Origin: 2-02-FULL-48-14 sp041645035
Lineage (GTDB): Bacteria; Patescibacteriota; Gracilibacteria; UBA1369; 2-02-FULL-48-14
DNA length: 47,498 bases
Reading direction: 5' to 3'
Assembly: GCA_041645035.1 (NCBI GenBank)
Contig: JBAZQU010000006.1
Span: 1 to 47,498 of the forward strand
This document shows positions 24,547 through 33,669 of this stretch, one piece after another; positions within the stretch are counted from its first letter, which is position 1, and each line of letters opens with the position of its first letter. Below the pieces are notes generated by a model that was not told where the DNA came from, did no database searches, and saw only the letters and a program-made list of their open reading frames with translations. The translations under genes were made by a program, and so were the position numbers.

Positions 24547-25760
24547 TGAAAGCCGTAGCAAATATGTATCCAAAATTACTTCTCAAGCCGGGCAAGGAAC
24601 ACATTATGAATAGCCACCATCCGTGGATTTTTTCCATGGCTCTTCAGTATTTTGGCGAAATTCCCAGCGGTAGCCTCGTGGATATTTACGATTCCGCCGG
24701 AAGAAAATTCCTCGCCCGTGGTTATTACAATGAAAAGTCGCAAATCGCCGTTCGTATTCTGACGCTGGATCCGAGTAAACCCATCAATACTGATTTTTTT
24801 GTTCAACGCTTCGCCGATCTCAAAAAAACGCGCGAACGATTTATAGACACCAAACAGACTAACGCCTATCGTCTGGTGTTTGGTGAAAGTGATGGCATCC
24901 CCGGGCTTATTGTGGACCGCTACGATGCTGTGCTCGTGATTCAAATTCATACGCTCGGAATAGAACTACTTAAAAAAGAAGTACTTTCCGCGCTCAAAGC
25001 CGTCTTCAATCCGGAAAGTATTTATGAACGCAGCGACATCGGCGTGCGCAGCCAAGAAGGTCTATCTGATCAACCCAAGGGTCTGCTCTTCGGAAAAACT
25101 TTTGAAAAAGAAATTGAAATTCTTGAAAATGGCATCCCGATGTTAGTGAATATTGAAGAAGGACAAAAGACCGGAATGTTCCTGGATCAACGTGAGAATC
25201 GCAAAGCTTTGCAGGCCTACGTTAAGGATAAAACCGTGTTGAATTGTTTTTGCTACACCGGCGGTTTCTCTCTCTACGCAGCCCTCGCCGGAGCTAAAAA
25301 AGTTGTCAGCGTGGATTCCTCCGGTCCCGCGCTAGAAACCGCCAAACGAAACTTTGAACTAAACAAACTCGATCCAAAGAAATATGAATTCCTGGACCGT
25401 GATGTCTTCGACCTCCTCGATGAATACCGAAACAAGCGTGAACAATTCGATGTCATCATCCTCGATCCGCCCGCCTTCGTAAAAAGTCAAAAGAGTCTCA
25501 AGAAAGGCCTTCAAGGCTATACGTTCATCAATGAACGTGCGTTGCATTTGTTGCCCAAAGGCGGCATTTTAGTTTCCAGTTCTTGCAGTGCTCATGTGAC
25601 TGACGAACTTTTTCAAAAGATGCTGGCCATGGCCGCCGCCAAAGCGCGCTGCACACTCAAGGTCCTGGAAATTCGCAATCAACCCATTGACCACCCCTAT
25701 AATCTTTTCTTTCCGGAGGGGAAATATCTCAAATTCTACGTGCTGCTTAAAGAAGAGTAG
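24546..25760 (+). CDS. RlmI-like 23S rRNA m5C methyltransferase
   Basis: 404 residues, close to RlmI. An N-terminal PUA-like domain (MYPKLLLKPGKEHIMNSHHPWIFS...) precedes the methyltransferase with LNCFCYTGGFSLYAALAGAKKVVSVDSS (SAM binding) and IILDPPAFVKSQKSLKKGLQGY plus SSSCSAHV, where the catalytic Cys is expected. It probably makes m5C in 23S rRNA (position 1962 in E. coli). It ends 14 bases inside the convergent ZnuA-like gene. Confidence 0.88.
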   Translation: MKAVANMYPKLLLKPGKEHIMNSHHPWIFSMALQYFGEIPSGSLVDIYDSAGRKFLARGYYNEKSQIAVRILTLDPSKPINTDFFVQRFADLKKTRERFIDTKQTNAYRLVFGESDGIPGLIVDRYDAVLVIQIHTLGIELLKKEVLSALKAVFNPESIYERSDIGVRSQEGLSDQPKGLLFGKTFEKEIEILENGIPMLVNIEEGQKTGMFLDQRENRKALQAYVKDKTVLNCFCYTGGFSLYAALAGAKKVVSVDSSGPALETAKRNFELNKLDPKKYEFLDRDVFDLLDEYRNKREQFDVIILDPPAFVKSQKSLKKGLQGYTFINERALHLLPKGGILVSSSCSAHVTDELFQKMLAMAAAKARCTLKVLEIRNQPIDHPYNLFFPEGKYLKFYVLLKEE

Positions 25761-26673
25761 CCTCATCGCAAACGAACCCAACTTTCAAGTTTCCAAAATT
25801 CCGCCTCATAATCGTGAAGTAGTTTTCACCGGCAGCGATGTCTTCAGTCGTGAGCCCCTCTAGTGGGTTCAAAACCAGTAGGGAAGCCCCCGTCTCTTCG
25901 CTTATCGTTTCTGCATAAGCGGGGCTCATCAAAGTTTCCATATAAATAGTTGTAAGTCCGTGTTCTTTCACTATTTTAGAAATTTCTTCGAGATCTTTAA
26001 TAGAAGGTTCGTCATGAGGATTGACGCCACTGATCGGGATCATAGTAAGGCCATATCGATCCGCCAAATAAGCAAAGGCTGCGTGAGCGGTTACAAACTC
26101 TCGAGCACTACAGCTGAGTAAACCCAATGCCATTGAAAAATTCTCATCGAGTTTATCGAGTTCACCCGCGATCACATTAGCGTTGTTTTGGTAAACCTCC
26201 GCATTCTCACTATCTAAAGTCGCCAACGTACTCGCCAAAGATTGCACAATCATTTCTGCTCGAATCGGATCCAGCCAAACATGCGGATCCCATCCGCCGT
26301 CCTCTTCACCCAATGAGATGAGTTCTACGGAGTCCGTTGCTTTAAAAAGTTTCACGCCGTTCTCCGTTAGATCGGGCTCAACGTCTTCCAACCAAGGCTC
26401 CAAAGCCGCTCCGTTATAAACCACTAAATCGGCGTTGTATAAAGTTTTCAAATCATTGGGGGAGGGCTCAAAATCGTGCGGTTCAAACCCCTGCGGTACT
26501 AAAGTCGTCACTTCAATTAAATCTCCACCAATTTGCTCCGCAAAAAAAGCCAGCGGATAAATACTCGCCGCCACTTGCAGTTTTTCCGATCCTTGTTCAC
26601 CGTTGATTTGGGCGCAACCAACTAAGCCCATTAAAAGGGAACTTAAAACCAGTATGCCAAATATTTTTTTCAT
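25747..26673 (-). CDS. ZnuA-like metal ABC transporter binding lipoprotein
   Basis: About 308 residues from the ATG at 26673 (MKKIFGILVLSSLLMGLVGCAQ), five codons inside the longest frame. The lipobox is LVGC. Metal-ligand candidates lie in order: EPHDFEPSPNDL, GGWDPHVWLDPI, FVTAHAAFAYLADRYGL and a late acidic residue. The central loop is acidic (EEDGGWD) rather than His-rich, so Zn versus Mn cannot be decided. No permease or ATPase gene is nearby. A perfect palindrome at its 5' end suggests metal-dependent repression. Confidence 0.88.
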   Translation of the reverse strand: MKKIFGILVLSSLLMGLVGCAQINGEQGSEKLQVAASIYPLAFFAEQIGGDLIEVTTLVPQGFEPHDFEPSPNDLKTLYNADLVVYNGAALEPWLEDVEPDLTENGVKLFKATDSVELISLGEEDGGWDPHVWLDPIRAEMIVQSLASTLATLDSENAEVYQNNANVIAGELDKLDENFSMALGLLSCSAREFVTAHAAFAYLADRYGLTMIPISGVNPHDEPSIKDLEEISKIVKEHGLTTIYMETLMSPAYAETISEETGASLLVLNPLEGLTTEDIAAGENYFTIMRRNFGNLKVGFVCDEATLL

Positions 26674-26697
26674 AATCGATGAATACACTCACAGCAT

Positions 26698-26716
26698 ATT
26701 GCAACCGAGTTGCAAT
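26698..26716. promoter_or_regulatory. Candidate metal-repressor operator
   Basis: ATTGCAAC-CGA-GTTGCAAT: perfect eight-base arms with a three-base centre, about 25 bases upstream of the znuA-like ATG and just past the stop of the pseudouridine synthase gene. Position and symmetry fit a Fur/Zur-class or similar dimeric repressor; the regulator itself is not in the window. Confidence 0.6.
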
Positions 26717-26718
26717 TG

Positions 26719-27441
26719 TCAAACTTCTTTTCCTATAAAAAGAGCCAACTGGATTTCCTTTGGCGTAAGTATTCGATACGCTCCCGTCTTCAAATCGCCG
26801 AGCTGCAATTTCCCAATGGCCGTACGTTTCAACGCAAAAACCGTATGACCGAATCGTTCCATCACACGGCGAATTTGACGTTTGCGGCCTTCTTTTAAAG
26901 TCAGCTCAATCCAAGTTTCCTTTCCTTTTTCACGCAGAACCCTAGCTTCCATGGGCTGTAAATAAATTCCATCTAATTCCACTCCGCGCGCCAATGCCTT
27001 AATCGTGTCGTTACTCACATGACCACGCACGCCAACTTCATACGTTTTTTGATGTTCGTAACGCGGATGGGTGAGGTGCAAAATTAAATCGCCGTCCGAA
27101 GAAAACAAAAGCAAACCTTCGGAATCCAGGTCAAGCCGTCCCACAGGATTAAGATATTGGAATTCGGAAGGTAGTAAGTCCATTACGGTTTTTGCACCAA
27201 AGGGATCATTGCGCGTGGTGACCACTCCCACCGGTTTGTTAAAAGCGAGAGTGATTTTTTTCTCATCAAAACGCAGCATTACACCCTCCACAACAATTTT
27301 ATCGTTTTCAGAAACTTGCACGCCCTGTTCACGCACTATTTTGCCATTCACTTTAACTTCGCCGGCTTCGATTAGCTTTTCAGCTGCGCGCCGGGAGCAG
27401 TATCCACTACTGGCAATTCGTTTTTGTAATCTTTCAGTCAT
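26719..27441 (-). CDS. RsuA/RluB/RluE/RluF-family pseudouridine synthase
   Basis: 240 residues. N-terminal S4 RNA-binding domain (MTERLQKRIASSGYCSRRAAEKLIEAGEV), then the catalytic core with FNKPVGVVTT and GRLDLDSEGLLLF, where Asp104 is the catalytic residue. The KEGRKRQIRRVMERFGH motif follows. It isomerises uridine in rRNA; RluB-like is most likely but the exact site is not determinable. Its ATG overlaps the FKBP stop (TAATG). Confidence 0.93.
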   Translation of the reverse strand: MTERLQKRIASSGYCSRRAAEKLIEAGEVKVNGKIVREQGVQVSENDKIVVEGVMLRFDEKKITLAFNKPVGVVTTRNDPFGAKTVMDLLPSEFQYLNPVGRLDLDSEGLLLFSSDGDLILHLTHPRYEHQKTYEVGVRGHVSNDTIKALARGVELDGIYLQPMEARVLREKGKETWIELTLKEGRKRQIRRVMERFGHTVFALKRTAIGKLQLGDLKTGAYRILTPKEIQLALFIGKEV

Positions 27442-27821
27442 TAGTTTTGGATGCTCACGAGTTCCACTTCAAAAATCAAAGTAGCTCCGCCCGGAATAGA
27501 TCCCACACCACTATCTCCATAAGCCATGTCGGAGGGAACGGTGAGTTTACGAACGCCGCCCACTTTCATACCGGGCACACCTTTTTCCCATCCTTCAATC
27601 ACTTCGCCGGCTCCAATGGTAAAACTAAAAGTCTGTCCGCGATCTCGCGAGCTGTCGAACTGGGTCCCATCGCTTAGCGTTCCCACATAATGTACTTCCA
27701 CCAAGTCACCGACTTGAGCTTCCTCGCCGGTTCCCACTGTTATATCTTCAATGCCAAGTTTCGTAGAGTTGCAAGAGGTTAAAAGAAAAGCGGAACAAAG
27801 CAGAGAAAGGAATTTTTTCAT
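27441..27821 (-). CDS. FKBP-type peptidyl-prolyl isomerase lipoprotein
   Basis: 126 residues: signal peptide with lipobox LTSC, then a single FKBP domain: VGDLVEVHYVGTLSDGTQFDSS, VIEGWEKGVPGMKVGGVRKLTVP and the tail GGATLIFEVELVSI. The active-site aromatic and hydrophobic residues (Tyr, Phe, Asp, Val-Ile, Trp) are all in place, so it should be active in folding of exported proteins. First gene of FKBP > RsuA-like > ZnuA-like. Confidence 0.95.
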   Translation of the reverse strand: MKKFLSLLCSAFLLTSCNSTKLGIEDITVGTGEEAQVGDLVEVHYVGTLSDGTQFDSSRDRGQTFSFTIGAGEVIEGWEKGVPGMKVGGVRKLTVPSDMAYGDSGVGSIPGGATLIFEVELVSIQN

Positions 27822-27879
27822 AAAAAAAGTTAGATACGCGCCCGAGTATAGAGGATTTTTTAAATGAAGCGTAGAGAAA

Positions 27880-28749
27880 ATGCTCGAAAAAGGCTTTGTA
27901 GAGGTCTACTATACGCATACGAAAAAAGTTAAAGAAATGCAAAACTCTCTAGAAGCTTATCGTTTACTCCGCACGCCGGATCTTGCCGTGGACATCTATA
28001 AAGACATGGCCGTGATTCATATTTTTGGTGCCATGCCGAATAAGACCGAACTGGAAACTTCGTTGAGAAAGCAAGTGCCCATTCGCGAGTTTTTTTATAA
28101 AGATCGACGCGGGAAAGGGGCGGGCGAGGCTATAAAAACAAAGCATCAAGAAATTGTGGTGGAAGAGAACGGCCACAAATTTCTTATCAATTTATCCGAC
28201 TACCTCGACGTAGGATTTTTTTTGGATCACCGCGAAACACGCAAGTGGATTGAAGGTCAGAGTAAAGGAAAAACCGTACTTAATACGTTTGCTTACACCG
28301 GCAGTTTTTCTGTTTACGCCGCCTGCGGCGGCGCCCAAAAAACCACTAGTGTCGACCTCTCCGAAACCTATTGTGAGTGGATCAAACAAAATTTGGCACT
28401 CAACCACCTGCCTCCTGAAAAAAACTGGGTCTACAAAATGGATACTCTCGAATTTTTCCGTTACGCCAAACGCAAAGATCTGCATTACGACATTATTATC
28501 ATCGACCCGCCCACCTTCAGCAAAAATAAAGGCCAAACCTTTTCCGTGGAGCGCGATTACCCGACTCTCATCAACGGCGCTCTGGAACTCTTAAACGAGG
28601 ACGGCTTCATTCTGTTCTCCAACAACTGTACCGGTTTCCACATGGACCGCGGTCGCCTCGCCCCCTGCACCGTGCAGGAAGTCAAAGACCTCAAAGCCCC
28701 CGATTTTGCAGGCACATTCTCCCATTGGTGCTTTCTAATTAGGCATTAA
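27880..28749 (+). CDS. RlmK-like 23S rRNA methyltransferase
   Basis: 289 residues, a class I SAM methyltransferase like the C-terminal half of E. coli RlmKL (m7G2069). It has the PF-type sequence VLNTFAYTGSFSVYAACGGAQKT, VDLSETYCEWIKQNLALN, IIIDPPTFSKNKGQTFSVERDY and ILFSNNCTGFHM. There is no THUMP/RlmL half. An ATG at 27937 is an alternative start. It converges on the TrmB-like gene with a four-base overlap of stops. This is a second paralogue besides the RlmI-like gene 3.3 kb away. Confidence 0.85.
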   Translation: MLEKGFVEVYYTHTKKVKEMQNSLEAYRLLRTPDLAVDIYKDMAVIHIFGAMPNKTELETSLRKQVPIREFFYKDRRGKGAGEAIKTKHQEIVVEENGHKFLINLSDYLDVGFFLDHRETRKWIEGQSKGKTVLNTFAYTGSFSVYAACGGAQKTTSVDLSETYCEWIKQNLALNHLPPEKNWVYKMDTLEFFRYAKRKDLHYDIIIIDPPTFSKNKGQTFSVERDYPTLINGALELLNEDGFILFSNNCTGFHMDRGRLAPCTVQEVKDLKAPDFAGTFSHWCFLIRH

Positions 28750-29561
28750 TGAGTTTTTTTCTTCCCCGATTTCTTCCCCAATTTTTTATTGTATTCTTGA
28801 GCCTTTTCCCAGCCTAAGCGAAAGAGACTGCAGAGAGCTTGCGCCATATCCCGATTATACATTTTCATACCCATGGCTTCGCTGCCGTGAGTGGTGAATA
28901 TCGCGATCATGTCTCCAATAATGTTTATTTCGCAATTACCCGGGAACTGATTTTTAGGCACCAAAAGAGTCTCCCTTAATTCTTTAGAATCCCGAGCTTT
29001 GTAAGCAATTGCCGCCTCGGTGTCCGGTTGAATACTTTTAACATGCATACCTTTTTCAAGCCGTTTTTTCGTGTATTCCACCCAATCATCTCCTGCCAAT
29101 TCGCTATGATAACTATTCAATCCAAAACAAAGTTGTTCATTGCCCTTTTCCTCCAAAGTCTCCGAAATCAAATCTGTCACCGCTTCCAAGCCTTGATAAT
29201 ATTTAATCTTTCCACGGATCTCCAATTTAGGCATTTTTCCTTTTTCTCGCAGTTGGTGAAGTTCGTCTGTAATCTCAGAAGCTTTCTTTTGAAGTCTCAT
29301 CATTTCTCTTACACGCTGACTGCAGAGCTCAACAATATCCTCCGGTTCAACCGCATCAAAATGCGTCACATTGTTCTTAGTAAAACTTGTGATCATTCCT
29401 TTTCTTTCCAGAACCTCCAGGATTGAATAACAAGTGACTCGCTTCAACTCCAGGCGTTTGGCAACAATACTCGCGATGGATTCGCCGTGCGTCAGTAAAT
29501 AAAGATACACCCGGATTTCGCCTTCGTTTAGACCCAAACTATGCAGAAAATGCTCAATCAT
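28746..29561 (-). CDS. TrmB-family transcriptional regulator
   Basis: About 271 residues from the ATG at 29561 (MIEHFLHSLGLNEGEIRVYLYLL); ATGs at 29573 and 29570 are alternatives. A winged helix-turn-helix (about 1-70, IVAKRLELKRVTCYSILEVLERKGM) is followed by a coiled-coil segment (about 75-105) and a C-terminal effector-like domain. TrmB regulators typically respond to sugars or amino acids. It is divergent from an asparaginase gene, its likely target. The Lys-rich C-terminus (KKLGKKSGKKKTH) is unusual. Confidence 0.85.
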   Translation of the reverse strand: MIEHFLHSLGLNEGEIRVYLYLLTHGESIASIVAKRLELKRVTCYSILEVLERKGMITSFTKNNVTHFDAVEPEDIVELCSQRVREMMRLQKKASEITDELHQLREKGKMPKLEIRGKIKYYQGLEAVTDLISETLEEKGNEQLCFGLNSYHSELAGDDWVEYTKKRLEKGMHVKSIQPDTEAAIAYKARDSKELRETLLVPKNQFPGNCEINIIGDMIAIFTTHGSEAMGMKMYNRDMAQALCSLFRLGWEKAQEYNKKLGKKSGKKKTH

Positions 29562-29596
29562 CAGAAGCATCATACAAAAAAAGACTCCCGTTGACA

Positions 29597-29628
29597 ATTA
29601 TTAGTTGTTGTCGCATTTCTGACAACAA
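29597..29628 (-). promoter_or_regulatory. trmB-like promoter with inverted repeat operator
   Basis: On the minus strand, TTGTCA (29620-29625), 17 bases, then AATAAT (29597-29602). A perfect inverted repeat TTGTTGTC (29605-29612) / GACAACAA (29621-29628), eight-base spacer, overlaps it. It is the obvious candidate binding site for the TrmB-like protein, controlling itself and the divergent asparaginase. Confidence 0.6.
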
Positions 29629-29680
29629 TGTGTTGTAAGAAAAACGCCTACACATAAAGCGTGACAGACCTGCAATTTGG

Positions 29681-31216
29681 ATGGGACAATCACGTCTAAT
29701 TTTACAAAACATGAAAACCCCTACTTCTGAGGATCCTCGCTATCGGTTGATGGAAAGTGCCCTGAACAACCCAGCTTACAGAGCTCCCGTTTGGATTAAG
29801 AATGGCGGCCGCTACTTTGACAAGGGCGGAAAGTTTGATCCGCACGCTTACGACCCTTCCGCACCTTATGAGATTCAAGGGAAATCTTTTGAACTGCCTC
29901 TTAATCCGGGAAGAAAAATAGAAGACCCCTTTGACCTTGATAATTTGAGATTCCTTGATCCGGAGAAAATACGAAATTTACTCGTAAGATTGGAGGGTCG
30001 GGCGGCCGAAATTGCGGACACAGGTAGTGATAAACAGATTGTAGCTATGATCGGTACGGGAGGGACCATAGCCATGACTATGGTGGGCGGGAAATTGGAG
30101 CCGACTCTAAACCCTCAATCTTTACTTAAATACACCGGCGGTGCTTTAGAGGAACGCTTTGCCGTTGAAAGCGCGGAATACCCCACGCCGATAGATAGTT
30201 CTGAACAAGAGATCGATTACGAAGCCGATCTGGTGATCGCGATGACTTGGATGTGGAGTAAAATGAGCGAACAATTAAGAAAAAGATTTTCCGGTTTTTT
30301 GGTGAGCCACGGTACGGACACTATGGGAGGCGGCTCGACGAGTGTAGCCATGATGCTCGGCCCCAATTGTCCTTTTTCTGTGGGATTCGTGGGGGCTCAA
30401 AAAACAATCGAAAATGAGTTTTCAGACGTGGGCGCCAATGTAAGAGGATCTTTTGCGACATTGAGTACCCTACACAGAGAGGAGCAGGTTGCGTGTTTCG
30501 TATTTATGGGTGGAACCGAGGGTGGCGCCTTCCATCCGGCAGGAGTAATAAAGGCGGATGACCGACGTGCGAATGCATTCATAACCCCACTACACAAAAG
30601 GCTACTTGACGCCTCAGATTTCGGCCTCGAAGGAATTATTGATAGCTTTAGTCGAAGGTATCAACGGACCTTAGTCAGAGGAGGGGCGAAGGCTGATTTT
30701 TGTCCAATTATTCTTCGAGGGTATTCTCCGGTTATAGATTTAGCACCTAAAATAGGCACCGATCCTGAAAGGTACTACAGGCAAATTCTAAGTGATAAAG
30801 AGGCCGTAGCGGTGTTATTAACTACTTTTGGATCCTATACGGCGAATACAAAAATTCGAGAAGCAATCACGGCTGCGGCCGAACAAAGCGGCAAGTTGGT
30901 TCTAGGCGCAAATCCATTTCCGGGTGGAAGTACGGCACACAGTTACGCTCCGGCTCAAGCTTTGCGGGACAGCGGCGCGCTTCCCGTAGGCACTTTACCG
31001 GACGCCACCGCTGCAAAAGTTTTCTTGGGAAGCGTGGTTTTTGGGAAAAATAGAGAAATACTCGCCCGGTTTTTAACACAGAACAATTTAATTGGCGAAC
31101 AAGATCCGGGGGGATGGATGCGCACCAGAAAGAACGGCAGGGTGAGAGAAAATCCCGATAGAAGCACTTCAGAAATGCCCCGCTTCGGAGCACCGGATGC
31201 TTTCTTCAGATCTTGA
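29681..31216 (+). CDS. Asparaginase/glutaminase-family amidohydrolase
   Basis: 511 residues, with about 115 residues before the asparaginase core, so it is considerably longer than the usual 330-360. Motif 1 is GTGGTIAMT (from residue 125) with the nucleophilic Thr, motif 2 SHGTDTMGGG (from residue 209). Hydrolysis of asparagine or a related amide is expected; the N-terminal extension may alter substrate or oligomerisation. An ATG at 29711 is an alternative start. It is divergent from the TrmB-like regulator. Confidence 0.85.
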   Translation: MGQSRLILQNMKTPTSEDPRYRLMESALNNPAYRAPVWIKNGGRYFDKGGKFDPHAYDPSAPYEIQGKSFELPLNPGRKIEDPFDLDNLRFLDPEKIRNLLVRLEGRAAEIADTGSDKQIVAMIGTGGTIAMTMVGGKLEPTLNPQSLLKYTGGALEERFAVESAEYPTPIDSSEQEIDYEADLVIAMTWMWSKMSEQLRKRFSGFLVSHGTDTMGGGSTSVAMMLGPNCPFSVGFVGAQKTIENEFSDVGANVRGSFATLSTLHREEQVACFVFMGGTEGGAFHPAGVIKADDRRANAFITPLHKRLLDASDFGLEGIIDSFSRRYQRTLVRGGAKADFCPIILRGYSPVIDLAPKIGTDPERYYRQILSDKEAVAVLLTTFGSYTANTKIREAITAAAEQSGKLVLGANPFPGGSTAHSYAPAQALRDSGALPVGTLPDATAAKVFLGSVVFGKNREILARFLTQNNLIGEQDPGGWMRTRKNGRVRENPDRSTSEMPRFGAPDAFFRS

Positions 31217-31222
31217 ACTTAA

Positions 31223-31621
31223 TCATTCGGTCGTCACGCCATCAAAATCTGGACCATTTTCCTCCGCCTCTTTTTTGGTCGCACGTACAATCCCGTCTTT
31301 GTGATGAGCCGGAGAATAAATTGTATACAATCTCAATTCCTCAGAATCGGATGTGTTGATAACATTATGTTCCGCACCGACGGGGACTATCACAGCGAAT
31401 CCATCAGAAACCTCATATTCGTTGCCATCGATAATGCATTTTCCACGGCCTTTTTCAAAACGGAAAAACTGGTCGTTATCATTATGAACTTCCATGCCGA
31501 TTTCCTCCTTAGGCTTGAGGCTCATCAATACCAATTGGCTGTACTTTGAAGTGTACAAAACCTTGCGAAAATTTCCATTTTCCAAAGTATTTTTCTCAAT
31601 ATTTGTGACAAATCCTTTCAT
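31223..31621 (-). CDS. Cupin-domain protein
   Basis: 132 residues, one small beta barrel. Cupin motif 1 is EVHNDNDQFFRFEKGRG, with a metal-binding His and acidic residues, and motif 2 VIVPVGAEHNVINTSD. No enzyme assignment is possible. It converges on the asparaginase gene with a six-base gap. Confidence 0.85.
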   Translation of the reverse strand: MKGFVTNIEKNTLENGNFRKVLYTSKYSQLVLMSLKPKEEIGMEVHNDNDQFFRFEKGRGKCIIDGNEYEVSDGFAVIVPVGAEHNVINTSDSEELRLYTIYSPAHHKDGIVRATKKEAEENGPDFDGVTTE

Positions 31622-31641
31622 AGAATTTTGATTAAATATTA

Positions 31642-32151
31642 CTATTTAAAATAAATGGTCCCAAAAATTTGAAGTGCCACTTCTTCCTGTTCAGAAGTTA
31701 AATTTTCACCAAATAAAATGAAATTGCCTTCACCACGAGGGGATTCGAAATCAATCTCCGTGTTTCCTTCGCCTAATATTTTTGGCGTATAAATTACAAC
31801 TTCATGTTCATCGAAGGTTTCATAGGCCATCACGTTATATTCGGACACCAGATACTCGGAATTATATGATAACGCACCAACATTTTCACCATAAGCGTAT
31901 TTCAAACTCATGCCATCACCCGAAATCGTTCCAACATAAGAATCAATTCCTTGCTCAGGCGTTAACGCCCAACCCGATGGAGCATATAAAGTGAAATCAC
32001 CCTGATCGAGCATTTCCCAGTCAGGGTTGACTCCATTATGCTCAATTTCATAACCATCATCGGTGATTGTTCCCCAATCATCTACGCTTGTGGTGCATCC
32101 GGAAACAAGTAGTACAACGGCAAAAGCGAGCAAGTATTTTTTTAGCTTCAT
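31642..32151 (-). CDS. Lipoprotein of unknown function
   Basis: 169 residues. Signal peptide with lipobox VSGC (MKLKKYLLAFAVVLLVSGCTT). The mature part is acidic with several aromatic residues (YAPSGWALTPEQGIDSYVG), resembling the PsbP/DUF-type lipoproteins common in Patescibacteria. No recognisable enzyme motif. Confidence 0.75.
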   Translation of the reverse strand: MKLKKYLLAFAVVLLVSGCTTSVDDWGTITDDGYEIEHNGVNPDWEMLDQGDFTLYAPSGWALTPEQGIDSYVGTISGDGMSLKYAYGENVGALSYNSEYLVSEYNVMAYETFDEHEVVIYTPKILGEGNTEIDFESPRGEGNFILFGENLTSEQEEVALQIFGTIYFK

Positions 32152-32181
32152 AAGGGAGGGTAAGGTAATTGAACAGTCACT

Positions 32182-32418
32182 CTACTTTTTGAAAAGTCCC
32201 GAAAGCTTCAACTTGAGAACCAAGAAAAGATAGATGATCTCAAGAATGCCGACGGTATTAAAAACAAGAAGTATCACAAACCACCAGGGTTGCCCACGCC
32301 TTCCAGAATGCCATAGGGCAAGTCCTTTCCAAAAAATACTCCATAGCGCTAGAAGCAGTAACAGAGGTAAAAACGCAAGTATCCATGTCGGTACTGCGTC
32401 ATACGGATAGTTATACAT
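32182..32418 (-). CDS. Small two-helix membrane protein (DUF5652-like)
   Basis: 78 residues with two hydrophobic helices (about 11-31 and 44-66) around a short polar loop with SGRRGQPWWFVIL. This looks like DUF5652 proteins, which are frequent in Patescibacteria and of unknown role. Confidence 0.75.
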   Translation of the reverse strand: MYNYPYDAVPTWILAFLPLLLLLALWSIFWKGLALWHSGRRGQPWWFVILLVFNTVGILEIIYLFLVLKLKLSGLFKK

Positions 32419-32452
32419 ATATTGTTTGAGTTATTTTAAATAAAAGGAATTC

Positions 32453-33040
32453 TTATTCAGTAATATAGCCTGAATATGAGACTGATATGCGAACCAATTT
32501 AGAATATGGGTCAGCATAGATATATATGTATGCGTCAATAGCGGCGGAATCGGTTGCATCAAAAGAGGCCGAGTCACTCTCACTTGATTGAGACGTGAGA
32601 TCCCATGTCATTTGTGAGAACAAATCTTTATAAAATTCCTTGACCGTTTTTAAATCTTCCGTTGTTTCTATAGTGATGCTTTTATCTATGTAACCTTCGT
32701 CCCCGTAGTCGGAAGATTCTGTAATTTTCCCTTTGTTGTATATCAGAGCCTCAGGGAAATACTCCGGCGCATCTACCGCTTCCATTTCTTCAAATTCCTC
32801 AAGCTCAATTTGTGCAGCATATTCGGCATAGGCTTCCATGGCATCCGCTACAGATTCAGGATCATTTGGATCATAATTTTCCGCAATTTCTTGCTGAGCC
32901 TCCAGAAGATCAGAGACATCCGCTTCTTCATCTGCTGTATCCGAGCCGGTTGCATCCGATGGGTTTCCGGCTCTACCGCATCCAACAAAAAGAGCGACAA
33001 TGGCCAGTACCATCGTTAAGACCAAGAAATTTTTTTTCAT
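32453..33040 (-). CDS. Acidic lipoprotein of unknown function
   Basis: 195 residues. Lipobox FVGC near residue 21 (MKKNFLVLTMVLAIVALFVGCGR). A strongly acidic linker follows (about 30-100, rich in Asp/Glu), then a small C-terminal domain beginning near SITIETTEDLKTVKEFYKDLF. No family recognised. Confidence 0.7.
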   Translation of the reverse strand: MKKNFLVLTMVLAIVALFVGCGRAGNPSDATGSDTADEEADVSDLLEAQQEIAENYDPNDPESVADAMEAYAEYAAQIELEEFEEMEAVDAPEYFPEALIYNKGKITESSDYGDEGYIDKSITIETTEDLKTVKEFYKDLFSQMTWDLTSQSSESDSASFDATDSAAIDAYIYIYADPYSKLVRISVSYSGYITE

Positions 33041-33177
33041 ATTTTCCTTGTTAAGGGTAAAAAACTTCTGGTAGAAATCATATTACAATTAGAAGGAGTT
33101 CACAATAAATTATTTAGTTTAAGCTTGCCAAAAACTTCGGAAATTGGTACGGTAGCGCGCTACATTAACCAAATTCT

Positions 33178-33651
33178 ATGGACCAATCACCCGCACCTAC
33201 AACTGAACCTAAAGAAATTGAGCTAACACAGGAGGAAAGGAAAGCATTGACTGCATTTGAAGAGTGGTACGCCGAGTGGCCAAAAACAACGGGATCATTA
33301 GTAGTGAGTGAGGTTCACGTCTATCAAAGTGGGTCAACTCCACGTATCATAATTTTTAAAACAGGAACAGGGAATTCGGTTGGCTATCGCTTGAGTCAAG
33401 CAGCAGAAAATGGTAAAACTAGGATGCTGCTGAGCTGGGACTCTGCCCAACCGGGTGCCGATGCCACTACCCGTGCTGATCGTGAGTCAAAGAATGCAGC
33501 TTTCGTTGAAGGGGTGCTGCGCTTGAGAGATGAACTCGATACTGCCGAATCCGTCAAACCTACCAATCCTGAAGTAGGTGGATGGCGGGCAAGCGTACAA
33601 AGTTTTGTGACCAAATGTATGGGTGCTTTCAATCTTGGCTCAAAACACTAG
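33178..33651 (+). CDS. Hypothetical protein
   Basis: 157 residues, soluble by composition, no signal peptide. Not recognised. The start is supported by the region 33144-33172, which contains a perfect 12-bp palindrome GTAGCGCGCTAC (33152-33163) that could be an operator. It converges on the next gene. Confidence 0.6.
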   Translation: MDQSPAPTTEPKEIELTQEERKALTAFEEWYAEWPKTTGSLVVSEVHVYQSGSTPRIIIFKTGTGNSVGYRLSQAAENGKTRMLLSWDSAQPGADATTRADRESKNAAFVEGVLRLRDELDTAESVKPTNPEVGGWRASVQSFVTKCMGAFNLGSKH

Positions 33652-33669
33652 CTTATACCGCACTCTGGT

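Noticed and set aside
4916..31216. UGA recoded as glycine (Gracilibacteria-type code)
   Set aside because: VapB, DUF1003 and the asparaginase end naturally at TGA, and no conserved gene reads through a UGA.
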